Source: DASSTJ01 sp035707965 (GTDB lineage Bacteria; Actinomycetota; Actinomycetes; Actinomycetales; Angustibacteraceae). Taken from it: DNA of 35,650 nucleotides. The notes below the pieces were generated by a model. That model was not told the DNA's origin and made no database searches. It saw nothing but the letters and a program-made list of their open reading frames with translations. The stretch lies in NCBI GenBank assembly GCA_035707965.1, contig DASSTJ010000007.1, positions 1 to 35,650 on the forward strand, written 5' to 3'. A program made the translations under genes and the position numbers. Below, one piece after another: positions 7,503 to 17,100 of this stretch. Every line of letters starts with the position of its first letter. Position 1 is the first letter of the stretch.

Positions 7503-8909
7503 ATGGCGGTCGGTCGGTCAGAGACGAGGCGGCGGGTGCGTCGCTCGGTGGTGCATGCACTGACCGACCCGTTGCGGCGCCTGACGACCCGCGGTCGGGC
7601 CGTGATGTCGGCTGGGGTCACCGCGGCCGGTTGCGCGCTGTTGCTCGGCCAGCGCGACCTGCTGCGCGTGGGCGTGCTGCTGGCGACCGTCCCGCTGCTC
7701 GCGGTTCTCGTGCTGGGCAGGTCGCGGTACCGCCTGTCGTGCAACCGACAGCTCGAGCCGCCGCGAGTGCAGGTGGGCGTGACAGCACGGGTCGTCCTCG
7801 AGGTGGCCAACGTGTCGTCGTCCCGCTGCGGCCTCGTGCTCGCCGAGGAGCAGGTGCCGTACGTCCTCGGGTCGCGGCCGCGGTTCGTGCTGCCCGGGCT
7901 CGAGCCCGGCGAGCGCCGTGCGATCAGCTACCCCGTCCGGTCCGACGTGCGCGGCCGCTACCCGATCGGCCCTTTGACACTGACCATGACCGACCCGTTC
8001 GGCATGGGGGAGCATCGGCGCGCCTTCTCGGTGCGCGACGAGCTGGTCGTGACCCCGACAGTGGTACCCCTGCCGGCCATCGCGCTGCGCGGCGACTGGA
8101 ACGGCTCCGGCGACACCCGACCGCGCGCGTTCGCCGCCGCCGGCGAGGACGACGTCACGACCCGCGAGTACCGCCACGGCGACGACTTGCGGCGGGTGCA
8201 CTGGCGGTCGACCGCGCGCCGGGGCGACCTCATGGTGCGTCGCGAGGAGCAGCCGTGGCAGAGCCGCGCCACGCTGCTGCTCGACCGCCGCCGCTCGGCG
8301 CACACCGGCGACGGTCCGGCGTCGACGTTCGAGTGGGCCGTGTCGTCCGTGGCCTCGCTCGCCGTGCACCTGGCGGGTCGCGGCTACGCCATCCGCATGG
8401 TCGACGGCTCCCCCGCGGACCGCACGACCGGGCTGCCCTGGTCCGACGGCCACAGCGGCCTTCCCGCCACGGACGCCGCGGGAGCCGTGCTGGACGTCCT
8501 GGCCACCGTGACACCCGGTGGCAGCGTCGACCTGAGCCGGGCCGTGGCCGCTGCGGCTCACGGCATGACGGGCGGGCTGCTGGTGGCGGCGCTGGGCCGA
8601 CTGCGAGCGGGCGACAGCACGCTGCTCATCGGGGTGCACCAGCCGGGCACGCACTGCCTGGCGCTGGTGGCGCCGGTGGTGGCACCGTCCGGCACGCCGG
8701 CACGACCGGCCGGCCCCAAGCCGGCTGGTAGCGAGCACGAGGCCGAGCTGGACCGACTGCGCTCGGCCGGCTGGGAGGTGCTGGTCGCCGAGCCAGGCGA
8801 GCGGCTCGACCGCACCTGGGGGCGCCTGGGCCTGCGCCACGAGCTGACGCGAGGCGCTCCCCAGCCCTCGGCGGCGCGCGGAGCACCCGCGACAGGCCGT
8901 GCTTCATGA
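7503..8909 (+). CDS. DUF58 protein, partner of MoxR
   Basis: This 468-residue protein has two adjacent membrane segments near residues 35-80. The DUF58 signature REYRHGDDLRRVHWRSTAR follows at about 221-239. DUF58 proteins carry a von Willebrand A-like fold and are encoded with MoxR ATPases; the molecular role is not established. The ATG lies five bases after the moxR stop, with no strong ribosome site, so it is probably translated by coupling. The stop overlaps the next start as ATGA. The C-terminal 60 residues are proline- and alanine-rich. Confidence 0.88.
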   Translation: MAVGRSETRRRVRRSVVHALTDPLRRLTTRGRAVMSAGVTAAGCALLLGQRDLLRVGVLLATVPLLAVLVLGRSRYRLSCNRQLEPPRVQVGVTARVVLEVANVSSSRCGLVLAEEQVPYVLGSRPRFVLPGLEPGERRAISYPVRSDVRGRYPIGPLTLTMTDPFGMGEHRRAFSVRDELVVTPTVVPLPAIALRGDWNGSGDTRPRAFAAAGEDDVTTREYRHGDDLRRVHWRSTARRGDLMVRREEQPWQSRATLLLDRRRSAHTGDGPASTFEWAVSSVASLAVHLAGRGYAIRMVDGSPADRTTGLPWSDGHSGLPATDAAGAVLDVLATVTPGGSVDLSRAVAAAAHGMTGGLLVAALGRLRAGDSTLLIGVHQPGTHCLALVAPVVAPSGTPARPAGPKPAGSEHEAELDRLRSAGWEVLVAEPGERLDRTWGRLGLRHELTRGAPQPSAARGAPATGRAS

Positions 8910-11353
8910 CCCGCGAACGGTGGACCCCGCTGCTGGCCGGGCTGGCGACCCTGCTGGCCATGTGGTCGCTGGCGCCCGTCGTGGACGGCAACGAGTGGCA
9001 GGCCCCGTGCCTGCTCGTCGTCCTCGTCGTGCTGGTCACCGGCATGCTGCTGCGCCTCACCCACCTGCCTCGCGGCGTCGTGGGCCTCGGCCAGCTCGTC
9101 GCCGGCGGGATCGCGACCACCGCGTACTTCGCCGGCGGGCAAGCGGTGCTCGGCCTGTTCCCAGGGCCCGCAGCCCTGTCGAGCCTGGACGTCACCCTGA
9201 CCGACGGGCTCGACACCGTGCAGCGGTACGCGGCCCCCGTGCCGGTCACGCACGGCCTGGCGCTGCTGCTCACGGTCGGCGTGCTGCTGGTGGCGCTGGG
9301 CGTGGACGTCCTCGCGGTCGGCTACCGGTCTCCTGCCGCCGCCGGGCTGCCGCTGCTCGCCCTGTACTGCGTGCCCGCGGCGGTCGTGCCGCAGGGCCTG
9401 TCCTGGCCGTACTTCATCGTCGGCGCCGCCGGCTGGCTGCTGCTGGTCGCGCACGACGCCGGCTCGTCCGTCCTGCGGTGGGGCCGCCTCCTGCCCCGCT
9501 GGGGCAACGAGGGAACAGCGAGTCGCGAGAGCGTCATCGACGACACGTCCGCCCTGGCCGCCACCGGACGACGGCTCGGCGTGGCGGCCATCGCGGTCGC
9601 CGTCGCCCTGCCGGCTCTTGCGCCCGGCCTCTCCGAAGGTCTGCTCACCCGGGGTGGCTCCGGCGACAACCGCACCGCACGGCTCACCGTGATCAACCCC
9701 GTGCTCACGCTGCGCGACAGCCTGAGACCACGCCAGAACGTCGAGGTGCTCCGGTTTCGCACCACGCAGCCGGACGTCGCTCCCCTGCGCATCGTGACGG
9801 CCGACAAGTTCGACGGCGACACGTGGTCCCCGAGCGTCACGGAGGTCTCCCGCAAGCAGCGAGCGGACGACGGCCTGCCGGCACCACCCGGGCTCAGCGC
9901 GGGGGTCGCGGCCCAGACCTACACCATGGAGGTCAAGGTCGGTGACACGCTCGACCAGGACTTCCTGCCGCTGCCGTATCCCACCCGCAAGGTGCGCATC
10001 GACGGACGCTGGCTGTACGACGCCGCGACGCTCAACGTCATCGGGGACGGCGAGACGGTGCGGGACAAGGACTACACGGCGACGTACCTGGCGGTCCGTC
10101 CGACCGTCGAGCAGCTCCGCGACGCCGGCGAGCCGCCGCTGAGCATCAGCACGACCTACACGCGGCTCCCGCGCTCGTTGCCCCGCAGCGTCCGCGAGAT
10201 GGCCCGCACCGTCACGAAGGACGCGCCCACCGAGTACGACAAGGCGATGGCGCTGCAGCAGTGGTTCCGCCAGGACGGCAAGTTCACGTACTCCACCGAG
10301 GCACCGGCGAACGCCGGCGGCGACGCGGTCGCCGAGTTCCTGGTGGCCCGCGAGGGCTTCTGCATCCAGTTCTCGTCCGCCATGGCGGTCATGGCGAGGT
10401 CGCTCGGCATCCCCGCCCGCATCGGCGTCGGCTTCCTTCCCGGGCGGCCCGGCACCGACGACTGGCGTTCGGTGCTGCTGACCGACGCTCACGCCTGGCC
10501 CGAGCTGTACTTCGAGGGCGTTGGCTGGGTGCGGTTCGAGCCGACGCCGGCTAGCCGCTCTGGGGCCGCACCGACGTGGGCGCAGCCCGCCACCAGCTCG
10601 GCCACCGCCGACGGCAGCAGCACCGGAGCCCCCGGTTCTGCGGGCAGTGCCAACGCCGCGGAGCAGGGGTCGTCGAACGCGAAGATCCAGCAGCTGGAGC
10701 GCAACGACGCCAGGGCCGCCGAGGCAGCGAACAGCACGACCGCCGGCGCCAGCACCCCCACCTCCGCGGGCCGGTCGTTCGACGTCCCGTGGCGCCTGGT
10801 GGCCGTCGGCGCCGCCGCCGTCCTGCTCCTCCTGCTGGTTCCCCTCACGGCCGTCAGCGGACGCTGGGCTCGCCGACGGCGGGCCAGGGACGCGGCGGCC
10901 GCCATCGAGGCCGCGTGGTCGGACCTGCAGGAGCAGGCGGGCGACCTCGGGATCAGGCTGCCGACGGGCTCGACGCCGAGGCAGCTCGCCGCGATCGTCG
11001 CCGAGCACCTTCGCGCCTCCGGGGGAGCCACCGAAGCGCGGTACGGCCAGGCGCTCGCCGCCCTGCAGCGCACGTGCTCAGCCGTGGAACGCAGCCGCTA
11101 CGCGCGTCAGGGCACCGCGAGCAGCCGTGCTGCTGAGGACGCGTCATCGATCCGCGACGACGTGCGCACCGTGCTGCGGCAGGTCGCGGTGGGCCGTAGC
11201 CGAGGCGAGCGGCTGCGGGCACGGCTGCTGCCGGTCTCCGGACGGCGGCGCCTGAGCGGGTGGACCGAGCAGCGTGGTCGTCAGGTCGCTCGGGTGGATC
11301 TGGGCGCGGCCAGGGGCGCCCGGTTGCTGGTGCCGAGGCGCCGTCGCGCCTGA
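8906..11353 (+). CDS. TgpA-like membrane transglutaminase-domain protein
   Basis: This 815-residue protein begins with several membrane helices (about 8-240, TgpA_N/DUF3488 region) and a long extracytoplasmic part. A transglutaminase-like cysteine-protease core has C486 in GFCIQFSSAM, H529 in DAHAWPEL and the FEPTP motif, giving a Cys-His-acid set. A Ser/Ala/Thr-rich linker leads to one more membrane helix (about 630-655) and a cytoplasmic DUF4129-like tail. The ATG overlaps the DUF58 stop. The set MoxR-DUF58-transglutaminase is widespread in actinobacteria; a surface or envelope role is likely but the substrate is unknown. The stop codon lies inside a palindrome shared with the convergent DUF3040 gene. 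Confidence 0.9.
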   Translation: MTRERWTPLLAGLATLLAMWSLAPVVDGNEWQAPCLLVVLVVLVTGMLLRLTHLPRGVVGLGQLVAGGIATTAYFAGGQAVLGLFPGPAALSSLDVTLTDGLDTVQRYAAPVPVTHGLALLLTVGVLLVALGVDVLAVGYRSPAAAGLPLLALYCVPAAVVPQGLSWPYFIVGAAGWLLLVAHDAGSSVLRWGRLLPRWGNEGTASRESVIDDTSALAATGRRLGVAAIAVAVALPALAPGLSEGLLTRGGSGDNRTARLTVINPVLTLRDSLRPRQNVEVLRFRTTQPDVAPLRIVTADKFDGDTWSPSVTEVSRKQRADDGLPAPPGLSAGVAAQTYTMEVKVGDTLDQDFLPLPYPTRKVRIDGRWLYDAATLNVIGDGETVRDKDYTATYLAVRPTVEQLRDAGEPPLSISTTYTRLPRSLPRSVREMARTVTKDAPTEYDKAMALQQWFRQDGKFTYSTEAPANAGGDAVAEFLVAREGFCIQFSSAMAVMARSLGIPARIGVGFLPGRPGTDDWRSVLLTDAHAWPELYFEGVGWVRFEPTPASRSGAAPTWAQPATSSATADGSSTGAPGSAGSANAAEQGSSNAKIQQLERNDARAAEAANSTTAGASTPTSAGRSFDVPWRLVAVGAAAVLLLLLVPLTAVSGRWARRRRARDAAAAIEAAWSDLQEQAGDLGIRLPTGSTPRQLAAIVAEHLRASGGATEARYGQALAALQRTCSAVERSRYARQGTASSRAAEDASSIRDDVRTVLRQVAVGRSRGERLRARLLPVSGRRRLSGWTEQRGRQVARVDLGAARGARLLVPRRRRA

Positions 11354-11379
11354 CCGCTGGGTCGAGCCAGGTCAGGCGC
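11346..11379. terminator. Bidirectional terminator covering two stop codons
   Basis: GCGCCTGACC (11346-11355) and GGTCAGGCGC (11370-11379) form a perfect 10-bp stem with a 14-base loop. Each arm contains one stop codon: TGA of the transglutaminase gene at 11351-11353 and, on the other strand, TGA of the DUF3040 gene at 11374-11372. There is no T-run, as is usual in such GC-rich genomes. Confidence 0.65.
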
Positions 11380-11800
11380 CCCAGCCGCCGTCGCGCCGAC
11401 GGTCCCAGCGGTGCTCCAGCCGTGACATGAACGACTCGTGGCTCGCGCCCTGCCGGCGCTCGGCCCGGCTCTTGCCCCGGCGGCCCCGACGAGGCTGCGG
11501 CCTGCCGTCAGAACCGACGGCGGCGATCACAGCCCCGCTGCGGTCGGGCGCGGCGGCCCACGCGGCTCCGGCCAGCATGACGACGAAACCGGCCACGGCC
11601 AGCGCCACGATGCTGCCGGCGACGCCGACCACCACCAGCACCAGTCCGACCACGACGCCGATGACGCCGATCAGCAGCTTGTGTCGCTGCCGGGCGCGCG
11701 CCGTACGCCCCCGCATGGTGGAGGCGAACTTCGGGTCCTCGGCATACATCGCCTGCTCCATCTGCTCGAGCAGACGTTGCTCGTGCTCGGAGAGCGGCAC
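11372..11800 (-). CDS. DUF3040 small membrane protein
   Basis: This 142-residue protein starts MPLSEHEQRLLEQMEQ and continues AEDPKF, the standard opening of actinobacterial DUF3040 proteins. Two adjacent hydrophobic segments lie at about 42-62 and 66-85, followed by a basic, arginine-rich tail. No function is known. The GTG at 11800 has GGGAGGT at good spacing; the open frame extends upstream but that part is not conserved-looking. It lies 173 bases after dinB on the same strand with a plausible promoter of its own. It could also be read through from the SOS operon. Confidence 0.88.
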   Translation of the reverse strand: MPLSEHEQRLLEQMEQAMYAEDPKFASTMRGRTARARQRHKLLIGVIGVVVGLVLVVVGVAGSIVALAVAGFVVMLAGAAWAAAPDRSGAVIAAVGSDGRPQPRRGRRGKSRAERRQGASHESFMSRLEHRWDRRRDGGWGA

Positions 11801-11836
11801 GGCGACCTCCCGCGGGACGTACACACCGGCGGCGGG

Positions 11837-11858
11837 CCGGTGGAGGACCGGTGGAGGA
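11837..11858. repeat. 11-bp tandem duplication in the DUF3040 leader
   Basis: CCGGTGGAGGA occurs twice in direct succession (11837-11847 and 11848-11858), followed by a partial third copy. It lies between the predicted promoter and start of the DUF3040 gene. Nothing else suggests a function. Confidence 0.6.
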
Positions 11859-11906
11859 CCGGAGCTCGACATCTGGTGTCTCGCCCCGGTCGACCTCTGG
11901 GCTCCA

Positions 11907-11935
11907 AGTCTAGGTCTCACCCGTCGGGTGCGAAA
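11907..11935 (-). promoter_or_regulatory. Possible promoter of the DUF3040 gene
   Basis: On the minus strand TAGACT (11912-11907) fits the actinobacterial -10 pattern TANNNT. A weak -35 TTTCGC (11935-11930) lies 17 bases upstream. This would give a leader of about 100 bases. The -35 match is poor. Confidence 0.35.
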
Positions 11936-11973
11936 GCCGTGGTCCCACAGAGAGGTCGAAGGACCCGTTCGGC

Positions 11974-13227
11974 TCAACGACGCGGCAGGTCTCGGTCGAC
12001 CAGGCTGGCCGGACGGACGCTGCCGGCACCGAACCGGGCACTGGCCCGGTCCACGGCACGTTCGGCGTCCCGCCAGCCCAGCTCCGGCTCGTCGAGCAGC
12101 ATCTGACGTTCGTGCCGGTCCGCCGGCATCAGGCCCTCGACCCGGACCCCGACGAGACGAAGGCGAGCCCGCTGGAGCGCGAGCGCCTCGAAGAGGGTGC
12201 GGGCCGTGGCGTACACGTCCCGACCGACATCGGTGGCCTCCGGCAGGGTCCGTGCTCGCGTGATGGTGGTGAAGTCCGCGAAGCGCACCTTGATGCTCAC
12301 CGTGCGGCCCACCAGACCCTGCGACCGCAACCGCGCGGCGGTCCGTTCCGCGAGGCGCAGCAGCTCGCGATGCACGACCTCGGGGTCGTCGACGTCGTGC
12401 GAGAACGTCTCCTCGGCACCGATGCTGCGCTCGGTCTGCTCCGGGACGACGGTGCGGCCGTCTCGTCCCCAGGCCAGCTCGAAGAGCTGCGTGCCGGTGG
12501 CCTCGCCGAGCGCTCGACGCAGCGTCTCCACCGGGGTGTGCGCGATGTCACCCACGCTGCGCAGCCCGTACCGGTGCAGGGTCTCCTCGGTGCGCTCCCC
12601 CACGCCCCAGAGCGCCCCGACGGGCAGAGGATGCAGCACGGTGAGCACCTCGTCGGCGGGGACCACGAGCAGACCGTCCGGCTTGGCCAGGCCGGACGCC
12701 AGCTTGGCCATGAACTTGCTGGTGGCGACCCCGACGGAGCAGGTGACGCCCTGCTCGTCCTCCACCCGTGCCCGGATGCCCTCTGCGATCTGCTGCGGCG
12801 AGCCGAGCCTGCGGACCGCTCCGGCCACGTCGAGGAACGCCTCGTCCAGCGAGAGTGGCTCGACCAGCGGCGTCACGTCGGCGAAGAGCGCCATGACGGA
12901 CCGGGACACGGCGGCGTACCGCTCGTGCTCGGGCTCCAGCACCGTGGCCTGGGGGCAGAGCCGTCGGGCCCGCGCCATCGGCATGGCGGCGTGCACCCCG
13001 AACGCGCGCGCCTCGTACGTGGCCGACAGCACGACGCCGCGCGTGCCCCCACCGCCGACGATGACCGGCGTGCCGACGAGCTCGGGGTGGTCGAGCAGGG
13101 TGACCGACGCGTAGAAGGCGTCCATGTCGACGTGCAGCACCGTGCAGCCGTCGGACCGGTCGTCACGGCTGTCTCGGCCGTCCCCATCGTCGGTCGAACG
13201 GTCCAGGCGGTACTGTCGCCGGCTCAT
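11974..13227 (-). CDS. dinB: DNA polymerase IV, Y-family translesion polymerase
   Basis: This 417-residue polymerase has the Y-family N-terminal motif VDMDAFYASV with metal ligand D34, and the second catalytic pair D128-E129 in PLSLDEAFLDV. YEARAFGVHAAMP, SVGVATSKFMAKLAS and WGVGERT are all in place. It should therefore be catalytically active, which argues against an ImuB-type inactive subunit. A QMLLD sequence at about 375-379 could be a clamp-binding motif, but it is degenerate. The start at 13227 has no strong ribosome site and adds about 25 charged residues before the conserved part. It lies 24 bases after the methyltransferase gene and is probably the last gene of the LexA-controlled operon. 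Confidence 0.94.
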   Translation of the reverse strand: MSRRQYRLDRSTDDGDGRDSRDDRSDGCTVLHVDMDAFYASVTLLDHPELVGTPVIVGGGGTRGVVLSATYEARAFGVHAAMPMARARRLCPQATVLEPEHERYAAVSRSVMALFADVTPLVEPLSLDEAFLDVAGAVRRLGSPQQIAEGIRARVEDEQGVTCSVGVATSKFMAKLASGLAKPDGLLVVPADEVLTVLHPLPVGALWGVGERTEETLHRYGLRSVGDIAHTPVETLRRALGEATGTQLFELAWGRDGRTVVPEQTERSIGAEETFSHDVDDPEVVHRELLRLAERTAARLRSQGLVGRTVSIKVRFADFTTITRARTLPEATDVGRDVYATARTLFEALALQRARLRLVGVRVEGLMPADRHERQMLLDEPELGWRDAERAVDRASARFGAGSVRPASLVDRDLPRR

Positions 13228-13251
13228 CGCGCGCCTGCGGGTCGGGCCGAC

Positions 13252-14052
13252 TCAGGGCTGCCGCTCGGCGAGCACGTGCAGCTGGGTGGCCAGCGCCACG
13301 AGGCCGGAGTCGCCCGCTCCGGCGCGGCGCTCCAGCTCGAGCAGCGCGGTGCGGGAGTCGTCACCCTCGAGCAGCACCTCGGGCACGAGGTCGGAGAACA
13401 GGCGCACCCCGTGCAGGTGACGGACGACGAGCCCGGCGGAGGCGACCAGGTCGCCCAGCGCGGCGACGTCGAACCGGCGTGGCAACGGGTCGGCCGGCCC
13501 CCAGCGCCCGCTCGGGTCGTCGAGCGCCTGTGCCGCCTCGACGAACCGGCCCGCCAGCGCACGAGCGACCACGGTGGCGCTGCGCTGCGCCACGAGGAGG
13601 CTGACGATGCCTCCGGGACGCACGGCCCGCACGACCTCGGCGAGCGCGTCGGCCGGGTCGTCGACGTGCTCCAGGACCTCGTGGCAGCACACGAGGTCGG
13701 CGTCGGCCGCACCGACGACGTCGGCCAGCGTGGCGGCGTCGGCCTGCACCGAGCGCACTCGGTCGGCGACGCCGGACTCCTCGGCACGACGCTCCAGGGC
13801 TGCGAGCGCGTCGGGGCTGGGGTCGACGACGAGCACCTGGTGCCCCTGCGCCGCCAGGGCGACAGCCAGGCCGCCGGTACCACCACCGAGGTCGAGCACG
13901 TCGAGCCGGTCGCGACCGGTGCGGGACCGGAGCTGCTGCACCCCCTGCTGGACGGCGTCCCACACGCCCGCGGTACGCGGAGCCGTGGCCACGTCACCAC
14001 GACGCGGCCGGCGCGAGCGCTCGGCGGGTGCGGCGTCCTGCGCCTGGGACAC
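13252..14052 (-). CDS. Class I SAM-dependent methyltransferase
   Basis: This 266-residue protein has motif I VLDLGGGTGG (52-61), an acidic end of strand 2 (VVDPSP) and CHEVLEHVDDP as motif IV. This is the layout of UbiE/Methyltransf_11-type enzymes. The substrate cannot be told from sequence. The GTG at 14052 has GGAGG six bases upstream. It sits between dnaE2 and dinB on the same strand, so it may be co-induced by DNA damage. One caution: CCGGAC-G-GTCCGG (14100-14112) follows the dnaE2 stop, and a TAGGCT -10-like hexamer lies at 14095-14090, so a separate promoter is possible. Confidence 0.85.
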   Translation of the reverse strand: MSQAQDAAPAERSRRPRRGDVATAPRTAGVWDAVQQGVQQLRSRTGRDRLDVLDLGGGTGGLAVALAAQGHQVLVVDPSPDALAALERRAEESGVADRVRSVQADAATLADVVGAADADLVCCHEVLEHVDDPADALAEVVRAVRPGGIVSLLVAQRSATVVARALAGRFVEAAQALDDPSGRWGPADPLPRRFDVAALGDLVASAGLVVRHLHGVRLFSDLVPEVLLEGDDSRTALLELERRAGAGDSGLVALATQLHVLAERQP

Positions 14053-14113
14053 GGGCGGCCTCCGGGGGTGGTCGACGGGCGTGCCACCCAGCCTAGTGAC
14101 CGGACGGTCCGGC

Positions 14114-17100
14114 TCACCCCGCGCTCCCGGGACTGGCGTGCCACAGCTTGCGCGGAGCCGACTTCGTGCTGTCGCCGGCCGGCCGCACGTCGGCGTACGG
14201 CGACTGCCTGAATCCGCTGGCGTGCACGAGCACCCGCCGGTGGCGCGTGCCACCGCCCATGCCGCCGGCGCGGCTCTCGTGCTGCGGCTCGGCGTCCTGC
14301 AGGTCGGGCGGCACCATGACCGGCCGGGTGGACCGGCTCGCCGCCGCGGCCGCCGTCGCCTGGCTCGAGTACTCCTGCGCGGCGGCGCGGGCCAGCACCT
14401 CGGCCTCGTCGAGCGCGGCGTGGACGGCGGGCAGACCCCCGGTCGTCCAGGCCTCCCACAGCGGCGGCAGCTCCCACGCACCGGTGGCCCGCAGCGAGAC
14501 GCCACGGGGGCCGGTGCGGCGCAGCTCGCCACGGACGAGCAGGAGCCACGAGTGGAAGACCGTTGCGGCGTAAGGACCCTGGACGTCTTCGAAGAACGTC
14601 GCGTCCACCGGCCCGGTCGCGTCGTCGAGCGTGAGGAAGACGACCCGGCGCCCCGACCTGATCGGTGGCGTCTGCGTGGCCACCTTCACCCCGGCGACCA
14701 GCAGGTCCGCCTTGCTGCGCTGACGCAGCAGGTGCGTCGAGCGGGTGACCTGCAGCGCCTCGAGCAGCGGCGCGTACTGGTCGAGGACGTGACCGCTCGC
14801 GTCGAGGCCGAGCACCTCCAGCTCGGCGCGCACGCGTTCGGGTGCGGTCATCTCCGGCAGACCCGTGGACCGGGTCTCGTCGGGAGCGTCACCCAGGTCG
14901 AGGCACAGCTGGACCGGCTGCTCGGCCGCTGCCACGACCGGGCGCGCCGCCTGAGACTGCCGGGCGGCGAGCCGACGCACGTCCGGTCCTGCGCCGGCCG
15001 GTGTGGCGCTGTTCGCCGACACGGCTCGGTCCAGCGTGGTGTCCGCCCGCGCCGGCACCGACGTCCGCGTCCGTCCTCGTGGGCGCGTGCTGCGGCTCCA
15101 CCGGTCGAGCTCGACGACCTGGAGCAGCAGGTCGCGCCGCGTGACCTGGCCACGCCGACGGACCGGCAGCCGCCCGGCGAGGCCGCCCAGGCCGTACAGG
15201 GAGTCGAACGCACCGGCGACGACGAGACGTTCGACGACCGGGCGGCTCACCTGCGCCCGGTGCCAGAAGTCCGACAGCGTTGCGTACGGACGGCCGGCGA
15301 CGACCCGGGCGACCTCGGCGTCGGTGATCCCCTTCACGTCCGCCAGGGACAGTCGGATGCCGTAGGCGCGCCCGTCGGGCAGGTCGGCCGCGGGGGCCTG
15401 CCGCGGACCGTCGTCCGGTCGGGATGGTCCCGCGTCGAGCTGCTCCAGCACCGCGGGCGGCGGCTCGTCCCAGACGGCGACGCGTTCGACCCGGTAGGTG
15501 TCGTCGGACGCGTTCACGTCCAGGCCGAGGACCGCGATGCCGAGGTTGCGGGCGTCGTCGAGGATCAGCCGCTTCGGGTACATGCCCGGGTCGTGGGTGA
15601 GCACCCCGGCGAGGAACGCGGCCGGGTGGTGCGCCTTGAGCCAGGCCGACTGGAAGGTGGGAAGCGCGAAGGCCGCGGCGTGGGCCTTGCAGAACCCGAA
15701 CGACGCGAAGGCCTTGAGCACGTCCCAGATGCGGTCGACGTCGTCAGGGGCGTACCCCCGGGACCGGGCCGCCTGCCGCCACCACGCCTCCACCTCCAGC
15801 TGACCCTGCGCCGACCCGAGCGCCCGGCGCACCTCGTCGGCCTCGGCGAGGCTGACCCCGGTCGTGACCGCCACGAGCCGCAGCACCTGCTCGTGGAAGA
15901 CGACGACGCCGTACGTCTCGGCCAGCGCCTCGCGCAGGCTGGGGTGCAGGTACTCCGGCGAGCTCCACCCCTGCCGTGCCCGCAGGAACGGGGTCACCAT
16001 GTCGGACTTCACCGGACCCGGCCGGAACAGCGAGATGTCGACCACCAGGTCGTCGAAGGTCTCCGGCGCGAACTTGCCCACGAGCTCGCGCTGGCCGGGC
16101 GACTCGATCTGGAAGCAGCCCAACGTGTGCGTGGAGCGGATGAGGCGGAAGGTGGCCTCGTCGTCCAGCGGCACCTGCTGCCGGTCGTCGAGGTCGACCT
16201 GCACGCCGTCTACCCGAGCGACCTCGTCGACGGCGTGCGCCATCGCGGACTGCATGCGGATGCCGAGGACGTCGAGCTTGAGCAGGCCGAGCGCCTCGAC
16301 GTCGTCCTTGTCGAAGTGGCTCATCGGGAAACCCAGCCAGCTGGCCTCGACCGAGGTGCGGTCGAGCAGCGTGGCGTCGGACAGCACCACGCCGCACGGG
16401 TGCAGCGCGACGTGCCGGGGCAGCCCGTCGAGCCGCTCGACGAGCTCGAACAGCAGGTCCATGCGCTGGTGCCCCAGGCCACTGGCAGCCAGCTCGGGCA
16501 GCTCGGCGATCGCCGCTCGGGCGTCGCGGGCCCGGATGTGCGGGAACGCCTTGGCGACCGCGTCGACCTCGGCGGGCGGCAGGCCGAGGGCGGCGCCCAC
16601 GTCGCGGACGGCGTGCCGCACCCGGTAGCTGTCCATCATCGACACGCACGTCACCCGTTCGGCACCGAAACGTTCCAGGACGTGCTCGTACACCTCCGTC
16701 CGCCGCGCCGACTCGACGTCGAGGTCGATGTCGGGCAGCTGGGCCCGCAGCGGCGAGCAGAACCGCTCCATGAGCAGCCCCTGCCCGAGCGGCTCCACGC
16801 CGGAGATGCCGAGCAGGTGGTTGACCAGGCTGCCGGCTCCCGACCCGCGGGCCGCGACGCGCACCCCCATGCCCCGCACCAGGTCGCACACCGCCGCCAC
16901 CGTGAGGAAGTACGTCGGGTAGCCGAGCCGGTCGATGACGTCGAGCTCGTCGGTGAGCCGGGTCTCGACCTGGCGCAGCTGCTGCTCGCTCGCGCCGGGG
17001 TACCGAGTGGCGACGGATCCTCGGGCGCGGGCGGCCAGCACCGCGGACGGGTCCTCGTCGGGGGCCAGCCCGAGCGCCGCCGGCTCGGGGAGGTGCACCG

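Noticed and set aside
8558..11008. An 816-codon minus-strand frame opposite the transglutaminase gene
   Set aside because: No recognisable motif; the plus strand has the membrane helices and catalytic Cys/His, so this is antisense shadow.
11974..13227. The Y-family gene as imuB
   Set aside because: D34 and D128-E129 are intact, whereas ImuB proteins lack the catalytic acidic residues.
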